Positions 10,400-20,285 of a DNA stretch of 64,000 nt are shown one piece after another. This DNA comes from Cladorrhinum sp. PSN259 (Eukaryota; Ascomycota; Sordariomycetes; Sordariales; Podosporaceae): contig MU867107.1 in assembly GCA_033725935.1 (NCBI GenBank), positions 239,112 to 303,111 on the forward strand. The letters run 5' to 3'. Every line of letters starts with the position of its first letter. Position 1 is the stretch's first letter. Position numbers and translations under genes: made by a program. The notes below the pieces were generated by a model. That model worked only from the letters and a program-made list of their open reading frames with translations, did not search any database and was not told where the DNA came from.

Positions 10400-11190
10400 G
10401 GATAGTTGAAAGGAAAGAAATGGAAGTAGTTTATGAATTGAATCAAGCTGGATTCGAACTTATAATATGACGATAGAGGAGGGAATATGCTGAAAAGCGT
10501 AGTAATTAAACCAAAGAAAATACCATTGATGCGTCTAATCAGGTACTGAAGGAAGAGCCTAAGAGATGCTGTCTTAGCTTGGTGGAAGATTCGTGGCATC
10601 CTGGGAGCGATGCAAGGATATATGTGCATAATTGGATGGGTTATTAGGACTACACTGTTAACAATGATTGCACTGTGTGTCATCTACATCTATTTCAAGT
10701 GTCCATTCAAGAGATCTTCCAACTATTTGTTCGGTGAGCAGAAGCTAAAATAAAATAAAAGTGTCAAAAAGGAAAAAAGAAATTCTCATGCGGGTATTGA
10801 GTTTGGCAAGATGTATCACGTAATAATCCAGATGAGATCTATCTGTACCCAATTCACTATACTTGTCCCAAGTATACATACTAAAGATATGAAATAGAAA
10901 ACTCGAAGTTGCATACTAAGTCAGTTATTGAACTCCACAGATGGAAAAAAGGGGCAAAACGCCAAGACTTTTCTCCCAAGTAAACAAACCACCACTGGTC
11001 GACCACAAATATCCTGGAGCAAGTGGAGATCAAATACCGTCAGGTATATCTATCAGATCAGGGCCGAAATAAAGGACGTTTGACTATTATAATATTATTA
11101 AGTGATACTGTCGTATGGTCTGGGGCTTAGCTTAAAACTCAAAATAGGTTCATTTTCACATGATTCAATGTAAGTGAAAAAGAAAAAAAT
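10400..11190. other. AT-rich gene-free region
   Basis: Between the decayed membrane-protein gene and the 5S gene. AT-rich, with no coding sequence I can support. It may hold the remains of the pseudogene promoter. Confidence 0.3.
11178..11190 (-). terminator. Pol III T-run terminator of the 5S gene
   Basis: The plus strand reads gaaaaagaaaaaaat here, so the minus strand has T-runs of five and seven just after the 5S 3' end. This is the expected RNA polymerase III stop signal. Confidence 0.7.
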
Positions 11191-11194
11191 ATAT

Positions 11195-11314
11195 ATACAA
11201 CACCAGGGATTCCTCAGTGGTCACCCACCTGGGTACTAATCTGGCCCCCCTCTCAAGCTTATCTAGGGCAGAGCGGACGGGATGCCGAGTTTTCTTGAAG
11301 GTATGGTCGTATGT
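11195..11314 (-). rRNA. 5S ribosomal RNA
   Basis: The minus strand from 11314 begins ACATACGACCATACC and continues with AAAACTCGGCATCCCGTCCG (the CCCGTCCGCTCT core of fungal 5S), AGATAAG, GGGTGACCACTGAGGAATCC and the 3' arm CCTGGTGTTGTATA. The 5' ACATACGAC can pair with the 3' GTTGTAT to form helix I, and CTTCAAG can pair with CTTGAG further on. Length is about 120 bases. Immediately downstream on the same strand is a run of T residues (A-run in the plus strand near 11178-11190), a typical RNA polymerase III terminator. In Pezizomycotina 5S genes are dispersed singly rather than inside the rDNA repeat, which matches. Ends are accurate to a few bases. Confidence 0.88.
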
Positions 11315-12238
11315 GATAGAATTATGTAGCTAATTGGGTATATATAGGGAAAATGATAGGATAAATTCTGAGTTTAGTTTTGACGTGGTTGTGGCTTACC
11401 TATCTATCTATGCCCAACCATGAAAGAGGTAAAGATGGCTTGTTTAACGAAGTATGGCATCATTAGATTGTGTAGCAACTGTTTTATTTACTAGATTAAG
11501 GGCTTCTTTAAATAGCTAATCTAGCATCGTAAAGTGAACCGGATAATCTGAAGGTTTTGACCAAGGCAGATAAGAAAGTATCACTTGTATGGTTGGAATG
11601 AAATGAAAGTAGGCTGATAAGATGATGTTTTCATCTCACCGCATTTCAGAATTTTTGTATATAAAAAAAAAAAAAGAAAGAAAAAAAGGAAATGGTGAAC
11701 ATAGTACGAGTAGAAAGAGTATGTAAAGCAACAATAGAGAGGAGAATGTTCTTGAGAATGCAAGACTATCAAGATGTGGAAACATGAGCGACTGATGGGA
11801 GATATCTGCAAACTAATAAACATGAATGAGAGAAGAAAAGTAAACTAGAAAATATGAACCCCTCATCTCTTTCTCTTCTCAGCTGATTAAAGATAACTAC
11901 ATGGAACCCTCACAAGTCCTCCTCCTAAAAAAGGTTCCTAAAAACAAGAACAAACGCCACGCTATGTTGTGATATCTTTCTTTTCAACAGCCCGTATTAG
12001 TATTCCGGCCTGCCTTCTCCTGAACCTTCAACCCCCGAGGTGCCCCTTCCCATCGATAGCACAAGTGAATGACAACAGAATATTCCATGAAACAAACTTT
12101 CCCCCAGACATTACCGTCCAGAAACTTTTACAAGAGCCCCTGGAAACTCAAAGCAAACCCAACAACCCGAAACGACACGTTGAGCCGAGGAAATATTCAC
12201 CACCACCGTCCAACCTCTGGCCCGCCTTTCTGCGCTCC
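11315..12238. other. AT-rich region between the 5S gene and Stu1
   Basis: Contains a poly-A run near 11665-11695 and the likely 3' UTR of Stu1 at its right side. No gene supported. Confidence 0.3.
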
Positions 12239-15200
12239 TCACGCCACGGGCGTGGCCGCGGCAGCGGCAGCTGGTGTTGTTGACCCATTCCCAGACCCTC
12301 CAATCTCCCTCTGCCTCCTCACGATATAATAAGTAATCAGACTCTTGGGATCCTCCCTAACCCCCTTGACCGCCTCCCAGAACCTCGCATCTCCAACCCT
12401 AGCATGCAACGCGACGCACAACAAAACCGCGTCCATCCTCACGGCACTCTCCCCGCTCTCAAGACACCTAGCCGCCAGACTCGCAAGCACATCCAACTCC
12501 CCGTCTGTCGGAACAAATTTGCTTGTCCCTTCCATCATCTCCTTTAACACATGCAAGCCCATACTCAAGCTCTTCAGGTCCTGGGCAGAATCCACATCCA
12601 TCCCGCCCAGCATCTTGCCCAGCACCATCGTAATCTCGGAAGCATCTCCCAGCGTCACCAATTCAGACGCAAGCAGCTCCAACCCGCTAACCATGTGTGT
12701 GCGCCCCTCGTAAGCGGCCCTCGACCTCAGCAAACTTTCCAACCCCCTCGATACATGAGGCCGGAAGTTCTCCCTCAACCGCTTCAACAGCACCTTAATA
12801 GTAGCTAGGATCTGAGCCTTGACATCCTGCACCTTCTCTGGTGCCACGTTAGGCAACGACGGAGCCTCCAAGAATTCAAACAGCCCCAGGAGTAAGGCAT
12901 CAAACTTTTCATCAGTAATGATAGCCTTGCTATCTCTGATAATTCCTTGAAGCTTCCGGAACCCGTGCACGTCAAGAGACTGCTGCTTGATCTTAGCAAT
13001 ACCGCTTTCGAGGAGACGAAGGTTCTGTTTAGCCTTTTCCGGTGAGATAGCAGCAATGTCGCCGTTGGTAACGCCGTTAATCCCATTGGTTGACACCCGT
13101 TGTAGGTTTGCCGCATCCGCATTAACGGGCTTGTCCTCCAGAATGGGGGCGTCAAAAATAGCCTTTGAGGCACGCTGCTGCCGCGCCTGTTCCTCAGTAA
13201 AGGGGTCCTCGTAAACCTTCAATGGCGGACTGCTCGTTGTTGGGCTAATGTCCACCAAGCTCAATGGAGGGCTTGTATGCTTTGGGACTTCAGGAGCAAC
13301 AGCCTCTTCGTATGTTGGAGGTTCAGAAATTGCTCGAACGATTGGCGCAGGCTCAACCAAGCAGGGCGAAGACTGTCTTTCCCGAGGAGGCGTGTTTTTA
13401 AAACCTGAAATGGTGGGTATGACTGCAGAAAACTCTTCATGTGCTCGTGGACTGCTTGCCCCTATCAAATCAACGGATCGTGCAATCCTAGAAGGGGTTG
13501 CACGGGGAGACTCGTATCTTGGAGTAGAACCTCGCGTAGGCGTAGGAAGGTTAGACTCTACCAAAGAACTTGTCGATTGAGACGGTTGGAACGCCTTAGG
13601 AGCCGACCGTTTTGGTGACGTTGATATGGCCTTCGGAGTAATAACTGATTTGGGTCTTGGGTTCGGGGAACTACGCTGCTCGGAAGAGGGCTGATCGTGC
13701 CTTCTTACAGAGTACGGGCCAGCGGTAGCTGGACGAGGGGCTATTTCTGGACGCCTACGTCCAGGCCTCATTGGAGCCCCAGAAATACCCCCGGCCGAGC
13801 CCATCATCGTTGACTCGGGCCGCGTACGGACCGTAGATGTTGCTGTGCTTGTTGATGCCTGAGAAGTCGACGATGTCGTCCTTACAGGTGAGAAGTGAGC
13901 CATAGCCGAGCCTGGCCTTGCCTGAGGTGCCTTTGTGGTTGTTGATGATGACGATGCCATAGCCTTCTTCTGAGCCATTATTGTTTCGCGGATACTTGGC
14001 TTAGGAGCCCCCATCGTGCTTTTGGATAGGCCGAGGCCTGGTCGCACACCAGAAGCAGGACCGGCGGCAGCTCTCTTGGGAGAGTGTGGGTTGTGAGGAT
14101 CATTTCGCAAAAGCTTCTGCGCTGTTGTGTCCAGGCCATCCATGATGGCATCAGCCCTGGGAGGCCAGATAGTTGAGAACTTCCAGTAAGTCGCACGCAT
14201 TTGCTCCCTTACAGTTGGGTTGGCGTCCGCAAGACCTTTCTTGATGCTCTTCTCGATTAGATCCAATCCGCCAGTGTGCTCGACGTGATTCTTGTGATGT
14301 GCTTCCTTGACTAGGATCGTCTGCAGCCAACCGCACGAATATAGGCGTGGGTTCACATTCTTGTCCTGGACGGCGAACCAGATGTGCTGCATAATACGAG
14401 GAGTGTAGCTCACTTTGGCCATGATAGTATCAACCGTGGCGTTTGCCTGCTGAGATGCGATTTTCTTGGTTGCTGCACATAGCTTGATGATTGTCTGCAG
14501 CAGAATTTCCACCATGGGATCCATGGCTGGCCCGTATGCTCTCGCAATATCCTGGACAAGAGCGCAGGACTCCTTGGACAAGCTGGTTCTGAGGGAGACG
14601 ACACCCTTGATCATGCCATCAAGGACACTCCGAAGATGAGTCAGAAAGGGATCAGCAAAATCCGTCACAGCGTTTCCAGCGATGAGCTTCCGAAGCTTGA
14701 TGATGCTCTCCTCCCGCTTCAACCAGTTCTGTTCCGTCTCCCTGCCGTCGAACCAGGCGTGTATTTCCCTAAAAATATCATCCAGCTCGCGATTGGTGTT
14801 GACGTACATGGGCTCGACCGAGTCTGTGCGATTACTGTCCATTGGGGTGATGGGGCGATCAGTGGGAAGTGAAGATGCACTTGCAGCGAGGTTAGCAGCC
14901 CGAGAGACAGGACGCTCAGCCCGTGAGATAGGGCGCTCATCTGCAAGGGAGTTCTGCGAAGCCGCAGCAGATGGCGCCGGGTTTAGCTCTTTAATGATAG
15001 CCTGTTCAATCGCTGGCCTCACTTTGAAGTTTTTTAACTGCTTCTTAAGGTCTGATTTGGCAGCGTTCGGGGCGTTCCTGAAGAGCTCAACAACAGTCGA
15101 CTTAGCGGCTTCGCGCACCGTGGCATCGGCATCTTCAAGGAGTTCCATTAAGATCGGAACATATCCTCGGAATTGGAGGCCATTCTCTTGGTGCATTTGT

Positions 15201-15664
15201 AAAAGCCAGTGCAAACTCGTCTCCTTTGCCCTGGGGCTTTTCCCAACCATGGCTGTATTGCGCACCGCGCGCTCAGTTTCCAGTGGTGCAACTTTATACA
15301 TGGTGGCGAGACATTGAAGGGCCGTCTGGCGGAACTTCTCTTTCTGATCGCCCATCTTCTCAACCACAAGTGGTAGCGTATTGCCAACATCCTTGCTTAG
15401 CCATTTGGGGTCTTGTCGCGACATGCGGGTCAGGAGGTGGTTGAGCGCAGTAAATCCGGCGTTGACGAGAATGGCATGTTGGGAGCTGGAAGCTTTGCGC
15501 AATGCGTCGAACAGCGGTATGACGCAAACGTCGGGGACATTGTGTTGTTTGATGCCGGACTTGACTGCATTGATGTGATTAACCTTGGTATCGATGGAGG
15601 AATTCTCGTTGCGCAGAACAGCAATCAGGCTCTCGACCTGTTCTTCGGTGATTCGTTCTACCAT
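12239..15664 (-). CDS. stu1: Stu1/CLASP microtubule plus-end protein
   Basis: A single uninterrupted exon of 1141 residues. Stu1/CLASP stabilises microtubules at the spindle, at kinetochores and at plus ends by promoting rescue through TOG domains. The N-terminal TOG-like domain covers about residues 2-230 (start MVERITEEQVESLIAVLRNE). The conserved CLASP N-terminal domain begins near residue 285 with NRELDDIFREIHAWFDGRET and runs to about 530. A long basic, Ser/Pro/Thr-rich region (about 540-870), rich in SPKR and TPSR-type sites, is the likely microtubule-binding and Cdk-regulated part. Helical repeats return at about 900-1120. The tail is Ala/Thr-rich low complexity. Length and order match other filamentous ascomycete STU1 proteins. 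It is divergent from the metallopeptidase gene. Confidence 0.93.
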   Translation of the reverse strand: MVERITEEQVESLIAVLRNENSSIDTKVNHINAVKSGIKQHNVPDVCVIPLFDALRKASSSQHAILVNAGFTALNHLLTRMSRQDPKWLSKDVGNTLPLVVEKMGDQKEKFRQTALQCLATMYKVAPLETERAVRNTAMVGKSPRAKETSLHWLLQMHQENGLQFRGYVPILMELLEDADATVREAAKSTVVELFRNAPNAAKSDLKKQLKNFKVRPAIEQAIIKELNPAPSAAASQNSLADERPISRAERPVSRAANLAASASSLPTDRPITPMDSNRTDSVEPMYVNTNRELDDIFREIHAWFDGRETEQNWLKREESIIKLRKLIAGNAVTDFADPFLTHLRSVLDGMIKGVVSLRTSLSKESCALVQDIARAYGPAMDPMVEILLQTIIKLCAATKKIASQQANATVDTIMAKVSYTPRIMQHIWFAVQDKNVNPRLYSCGWLQTILVKEAHHKNHVEHTGGLDLIEKSIKKGLADANPTVREQMRATYWKFSTIWPPRADAIMDGLDTTAQKLLRNDPHNPHSPKRAAAGPASGVRPGLGLSKSTMGAPKPSIRETIMAQKKAMASSSSTTTKAPQARPGSAMAHFSPVRTTSSTSQASTSTATSTVRTRPESTMMGSAGGISGAPMRPGRRRPEIAPRPATAGPYSVRRHDQPSSEQRSSPNPRPKSVITPKAISTSPKRSAPKAFQPSQSTSSLVESNLPTPTRGSTPRYESPRATPSRIARSVDLIGASSPRAHEEFSAVIPTISGFKNTPPRERQSSPCLVEPAPIVRAISEPPTYEEAVAPEVPKHTSPPLSLVDISPTTSSPPLKVYEDPFTEEQARQQRASKAIFDAPILEDKPVNADAANLQRVSTNGINGVTNGDIAAISPEKAKQNLRLLESGIAKIKQQSLDVHGFRKLQGIIRDSKAIITDEKFDALLLGLFEFLEAPSLPNVAPEKVQDVKAQILATIKVLLKRLRENFRPHVSRGLESLLRSRAAYEGRTHMVSGLELLASELVTLGDASEITMVLGKMLGGMDVDSAQDLKSLSMGLHVLKEMMEGTSKFVPTDGELDVLASLAARCLESGESAVRMDAVLLCVALHARVGDARFWEAVKGVREDPKSLITYYIVRRQREIGGSGNGSTTPAAAAAATPVA

Positions 15665-16598
15665 TTCCCCTGAATCAGAGGATGTCGGCGGTGGTTGTGG
15701 TCAAAACCGATGGTCACTGACGAAAAAAAATAATAGTCAGTGTTTTGCTGGGTTGTCGCGGCAAGCGGTGGAAAACGGAAGAAAGAAAACAAAAACAAAA
15801 GATCTCTCAGCAAGGTCTTGGCTGATTGGTGATGATGACACCTCAGGTGGATAGCTAATATAATAAAGGTAGCGACAGATGGTGATCACTTACGATAGGT
15901 ATTTGTATGGTGGAATGCGCAGCGATGAGTGAGATGTTTGAAGCTCGTAGACTAGACGGAAATGTTTCTCGTCGTCGTGAATTGATAGTGCCACAAAGTT
16001 CCTGATGTTGATTGCGCAGTGGAGGGTGACTGCTGTTTACGGTGCCCGGGGAGCACCACGAGCCGACGCTCGGGTTTCTCAGCAAATTCGTGACCCTGGA
16101 CCAGAACCCCTGTCTGGAAATTGAATTTGGAGCAGGTCATTCAAAGGTACCCCAGCTAAGTGGAGCAATGGCCGCTCGCTAGCAAATGCAGCAAGGATGC
16201 AGGAGGGAGATCAATTCCCCGCAGTTGTTGCTCTGGAACGGTACCTCCCCGGTACTTCCCCTCCATCTCTTCGTTGCCCCGCCTCCCGCGCAAGAGCAGT
16301 GAGAACAAGACATCCAAAAAGACAAGTGGTTGGCTCATGGTATTCAGCTGACTCCGAGAGCGGCTAACCTGTCGCGAGGTTTTGTGTGAACAGTCATTTG
16401 AATTCCAGTATAACCCTATCTATATTCTGTGTGTATATGTCGTACCATCCGAGTGCATCTCGCCATCTACCCCTCCCTTCAGAAACCTACCAATAAGGTA
16501 TCTCCAACTCCAACAACAAGACCAAAACCTCATACCCTTGAATCTAACCCCAACCACCTGCGCATACTTTTTCTACCTGACCTCATCCTTCCACCACC
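15665..16598. promoter_or_regulatory. Divergent intergenic region, Stu1 / metallopeptidase
   Basis: About 930 bases between divergent starts. C- and A-rich sequence just before 16599 looks like a fungal 5' leader. Small open frames within it show no family resemblance. Confidence 0.35.
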
Positions 16599-17579
16599 AT
16601 GACCCTCCGGACTCCTACTCCCCTCGCCCTCCAAAACCCAACAACTCCCGCAATGGCAGACCCCACACCCTCCGCCATTCCGTTCCCGGACCGGACCCGG
16701 GACCCCAAAGACAACACCAGCACCGAAGGTTCACCAGATTCCCAACAAGATTCCCAATCCTCCCTCTACCCATCTAACCCCCTCTTCCAAAAACCACTCC
16801 TCCGCCTCCAAATCCGTGACTTGGACCACCCGGGCTCTTCCAAATTCCTCTCTTCCATAAACCTCAGCACGGTATTTTCAACAGCAGTCAACAACGTCCT
16901 CCGCCTGCTCTACCTTTCCCCCTCCTCAGAGGACACAAAACCACCCCCAACCCGCTCCGTCACTTTGATACTCAGAGAGATGGACGGAGTAGCATACACG
17001 ACAGGCACAGACCTGGACAACGACCACAAGGAAATACACTTCTCGCTCACCTATATAAACGGCATCAAACCTCCCACCCGTCTGGCGTCTGAAATAACCG
17101 GAGTGCTTACGCATGAATTAGTCCACTGCTATCAGTGGAACGCTCACGACACGTGCCCGGGGGGGCTGATCGAGGGCATAGCGGATTGGGTCAGGTTGAG
17201 CTGCGATTTAAGTCCCCCGCATTGGAAGCAGGAATATGGCGAAAGTAATTACTCCCCCTTTTTCATCCGCTTTTCTGTAAACCTTCCATTTTCGCTTTCA
17301 GTTTTATTTGAAGCCTGATAGATGGCTGATTTTGACTAACTGTGATTCAAAGAATGGGACGCAGGCTACCAACACACAGCCTACTTCCTTGAATACCTTG
17401 AAACCCGCTTCGGCGAAGGAACAGTCCGCCGTGTAAACGAAAAACTTCGTCAACACAAGTACAAGGAATCTTCCTTCTGGCACGAACTCTTTGGATCACC
17501 AGTTGCGGCTTTGTACGGGGACTACGTCAAGGCATCAAAGCCTGCTTCGGAAACAGTCGACGAGGGCACTCAAACATGA
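16599..17579 (+). CDS. Basic-secretory-protein-type metallopeptidase
   Basis: Exons 16599-17244 and 17353-17579 join to 290 residues. The zinc-binding motif HELVH (about 172-176) is followed by the glutamate-containing IEGIADWVRL segment, together the signature of the 'peptidase of plants and bacteria' (plant basic secretory protein) family. The C-terminal part supplied by exon 2 (WDAGYQHTAYFLEYLETRFG) is the usual end of this domain, which supports the splice. The first 60 residues are Pro/Thr/Ser-rich and no hydrophobic signal peptide is seen from either ATG 16599 or the in-frame ATG at 16653. Many relatives are secreted, so this copy may be intracellular, or its N-terminus may lie further upstream. 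Physiological substrate is unknown. Confidence 0.85.
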
Positions 17580-18016
17580 TATGACCACCAAGACAAAGAT
17601 TTTACTTTTTTTATTTTTTAAACTGAGTCTATAAAAAACTGCACCCTACAGACCAGACCATCATCACTCGACAAGTCTAATGTCTTTAGAAGAAAACCAC
17701 AGCTTTTCTTTCATATTGACGCAAACTCACGTCATTACTTCTCCCTCGCAGGTTCCGTTTGACCCGAAACCCGTCCTTTCTCTTAGCAAATCAGAAATGA
17801 GATGAAACCCATGAAACATCAATTAGCTCCCTTCAAGTTCCCTCGTTTCCCAGTTGATCAACATGTCCCAACTCCCAGAAAAATCCACACTGAAAACGCC
17901 TAAAATGCCAAAGAGATAAAAAGAGAAAAAAGAAAGAAAAAAGCCGATTGTAGTGGTGGTACCGGTATGTAAGCGTGTGCATGTGACTATCATGAACAGT
18001 AAAAGCAAAAGAGCGT
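17580..18016. other. Convergent 3' region
   Basis: Likely 3' UTRs of the metallopeptidase and of the hypothetical gene on the other strand. T- and A-rich tracts near 17605-17625 and 17915-17945. No gene seen. Confidence 0.35.
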
Positions 18017-19192
18017 CTAAGCCCGCAGAGCGCTATCGCTCTCACTGATGACGCTGCCGACCTCAGACCAGCTACCGGGAGTGGCGATTCCATCGTCACT
18101 ATCGCTCATAACATCGTAGTCGCCGCCCCTGGAAGATGCAGCCTCATAGCCGACATCAACAACGGAAGCGGAGTCTGTAGGCGTAAGGTGGCCCTCGCTG
18201 ATGAATTCAGCCTCGGAAATTGGGGCTTGAGGAGTGACCGGCAAAGGCGAGTAGAAACCGCCAGAGGTCGAGTTCTGAGCCCAAGCCTGGATGGAAGCAT
18301 ATGCAGCAGCGCGCTCGTCGTCCTCAGAATCGTTGTTGCTGGCGGTCATGTACTCGTCCTCGGCAAGCTCACGATCCATGGTTACACTGCGCGCGGTAGT
18401 CGGGGTGCGGGCTCCATTGTGTTCCTCAGCATCAGTAGCGGTGTCGTACTCAGTGCGATAATCAACAGTTTCGGATTGTGAGTCGAAGTCGAAGAGAAGA
18501 TCGGGGGAAGCAGCGGCGTTTGACAGGGGAGTGACGGGGGCGGGAGCCTGTGCGAGCGTGGTAGACTTCAATATAGGAGTAGCGTTGTAGATATCAGACA
18601 TGACCTCGTCTTGACCAGGGGCAAGCAGGTTGGGTTCCTCGATGCGGGGTTGCTCGTCTAGCTCGATACCATACTCGTCACTGAACGGATTGGCAAACAT
18701 AGAAGCGTTGAGACCACGGACTCCCTCGGTATCTGCTCCACGTCGTCTGAGGTTATTTGATTCACTAAAGACGTTTGCTCCAGTGTTGTATACTAGTGTT
18801 CCGCGTTCGCCCGTGCTGTCTGGTTGGAGGAAGTCTTCAAAGGTTGAGCCGTGCGGGGATGACGGTTGACGTTGTAATTGTTGGCTTTCTCTCAAGGCGT
18901 TCCAGTACATGAGCTCCTCGCGTTGCCTCCTCCTAGTCTCATCATCGGCGTCAACACTGTTGTGGGATTCGTAGAAACCATGCGCATCTTCGGGGCGATT
19001 GAAACGAGGTTGTCTATTTGGGTCGACATTGTCGCCGAGTGAACGGAGGGCGATAGCGATGCGCCTGCGAAGATCATCGGTCACTCGACGGACTTCAGGA
19101 TCCTGATAAATAGCGACTGCAGCAGCCACAACTACTGTCGCGGCAGCAAGGCCAACTGAAGCAACAACGGCTTGGTTAATAGGCGGTGGCAT
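18017..19192 (-). CDS. Conserved fungal hypothetical protein with an N-terminal membrane segment
   Basis: Uninterrupted frame of 391 residues. One hydrophobic segment near the start (about residues 8-29, VVASVGLAAATVVVAAAVAI) probably anchors it to a membrane. It is followed by a basic/acidic helix (DPEVRRVTDDLRRRIAIALR) and a charged patch with RRRQREELMYWNALRESQQ. The remaining 250 residues are acidic, Ser/Thr/Ala-rich and probably disordered. I recall similar hypothetical proteins in other Pezizomycotina with the same anchor plus helix start, but I know no function. Codon use looks like its neighbours and the frame is long, so it is probably a real gene. Confidence 0.75.
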   Translation of the reverse strand: MPPPINQAVVASVGLAAATVVVAAAVAIYQDPEVRRVTDDLRRRIAIALRSLGDNVDPNRQPRFNRPEDAHGFYESHNSVDADDETRRRQREELMYWNALRESQQLQRQPSSPHGSTFEDFLQPDSTGERGTLVYNTGANVFSESNNLRRRGADTEGVRGLNASMFANPFSDEYGIELDEQPRIEEPNLLAPGQDEVMSDIYNATPILKSTTLAQAPAPVTPLSNAAASPDLLFDFDSQSETVDYRTEYDTATDAEEHNGARTPTTARSVTMDRELAEDEYMTASNNDSEDDERAAAYASIQAWAQNSTSGGFYSPLPVTPQAPISEAEFISEGHLTPTDSASVVDVGYEAASSRGGDYDVMSDSDDGIATPGSWSEVGSVISESDSALRA

Positions 19193-19967
19193 TTTTCGGA
19201 GTGAGAGTTGATAGGCACAAAATGAGGTGGGGAAATTAGGGGAATGAGTGATAAAGGAGGACTAAGAGCCCTGAGCAGCTTCAAACTTTTGAGATGTACG
19301 CTATGCTGTAGATCTCATGGTTTGGCTGTAGAATGATGATGGAGAGAGAGAGGTTCAGTGCGAGCTTCAACACCTGCGAAGAAGCTTTTGTTTCTTCGCA
19401 AGGAATGTTGGGAGGGGATTGCGTGTCGCTCCCAAGAGCCTTCGCCACTCTGACAAGAGTGGCCAGTGAGTAGCCCCAGGATGGACGAGGGTGATTCGAA
19501 GATCAATGCGGGGCAGCAGTCCACTGGGAGTCTAGGATGGACAAGGGCTCGGGAAGCACTGTGTGCTGGGGCGACCACTTACTTTTGGCCGCGACGGGCA
19601 CGGGCATTTTTGAATGAAGACGTTTGTGATCCCAATTCTTTAGCGGATTGGTAAACAGTTGATGGTTCTGATAAAAAAGAAAAAGGGAAGAAATGACGGA
19701 AGTCAAAGGGAAAGACAATTGCCCGCCCTCCTACCAAGGCAATGCGGAAGAGATGGAAGTGCCAAGGGTTACGTATGGCCCCGAGACCTTACGAAGTGGT
19801 CAGGTGGGCCTCGGTACCTTGTAAGCGCCCCCAACTTTACCATGAATGGGTGAAGATTCACATCATGAACAGTGACATTATTGAACTGTGTCTCTCCCTT
19901 GCACCTTCAACCCTTGGCAATTCATGACTTAGCCGGCGGAGCGGTCAAAAACTGAATATATGTATAA
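19193..19967. other. Intergenic region upstream of the hypothetical gene
   Basis: Probable promoter of the 391-residue gene and the 3' side of a tentative small gene. Short open frames on both strands show no recognisable domain. Confidence 0.3.
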
Positions 19968-20285
19968 TTAAGCGGCCTTGGTGGCCCCTATATTGCCCAA
20001 TTGTGCAATAAGAGATCGTTTTCTCGGGCATCCGGGGACGAGACTCACTCGGAACGCCTTGCCACCACCATCCTTTGGCGCAAGGCTACCGGCTGCGGCA
20101 TTCTCGTTCTGATAGGCAACGGTGTTCAATCCGACCTGTTTGAGCATCTTGGGGAAAGTGGCGCAGCCTACGTAGAATGAATTTAGCTCGCACAGTAGCC
20201 AAGATTGCTGCGCGAACTGCAGAAAAGGTTCAATTCACTAAGACAACTGCAATAACAAAAATCCTAACGCCAGCTCACACGACAT
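19968..20285 (-). CDS. Tentative small protein gene (68 residues, two exons)
   Basis: On the minus strand an open frame reads TFPKMLKQVGLNTVAYQNE and AAAGSLAPKDGGGKAFR, which has the composition of real coding sequence and is too short for a usual ORF cutoff. A start ATGTCGT at 20285-20279 with a GTGAGC donor joined to an AG at 20169-20168 gives MSCCATFPKMLKQ and reads to a TAA at 19970-19968, 68 residues. A second GTGAGT after KAFR could instead start another intron with an acceptor near 19990, changing the C-terminus. The family is not recognised. An upstream start without the first intron is also possible (internal ATG gives 59 residues). Confidence 0.35.

Noticed and set aside
10440..10470. 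Sequence resembling a tRNA B box (GTTCGAATCC, minus strand)
   Set aside because: No matching A box, anticodon arm or acceptor-stem pairing upstream; treated as chance.
10081..10683. 200-codon minus-strand frame
   Set aside because: It overlaps the decayed membrane-protein gene in the wrong frame; only its short in-frame part at 10399-10326 carries family motifs.
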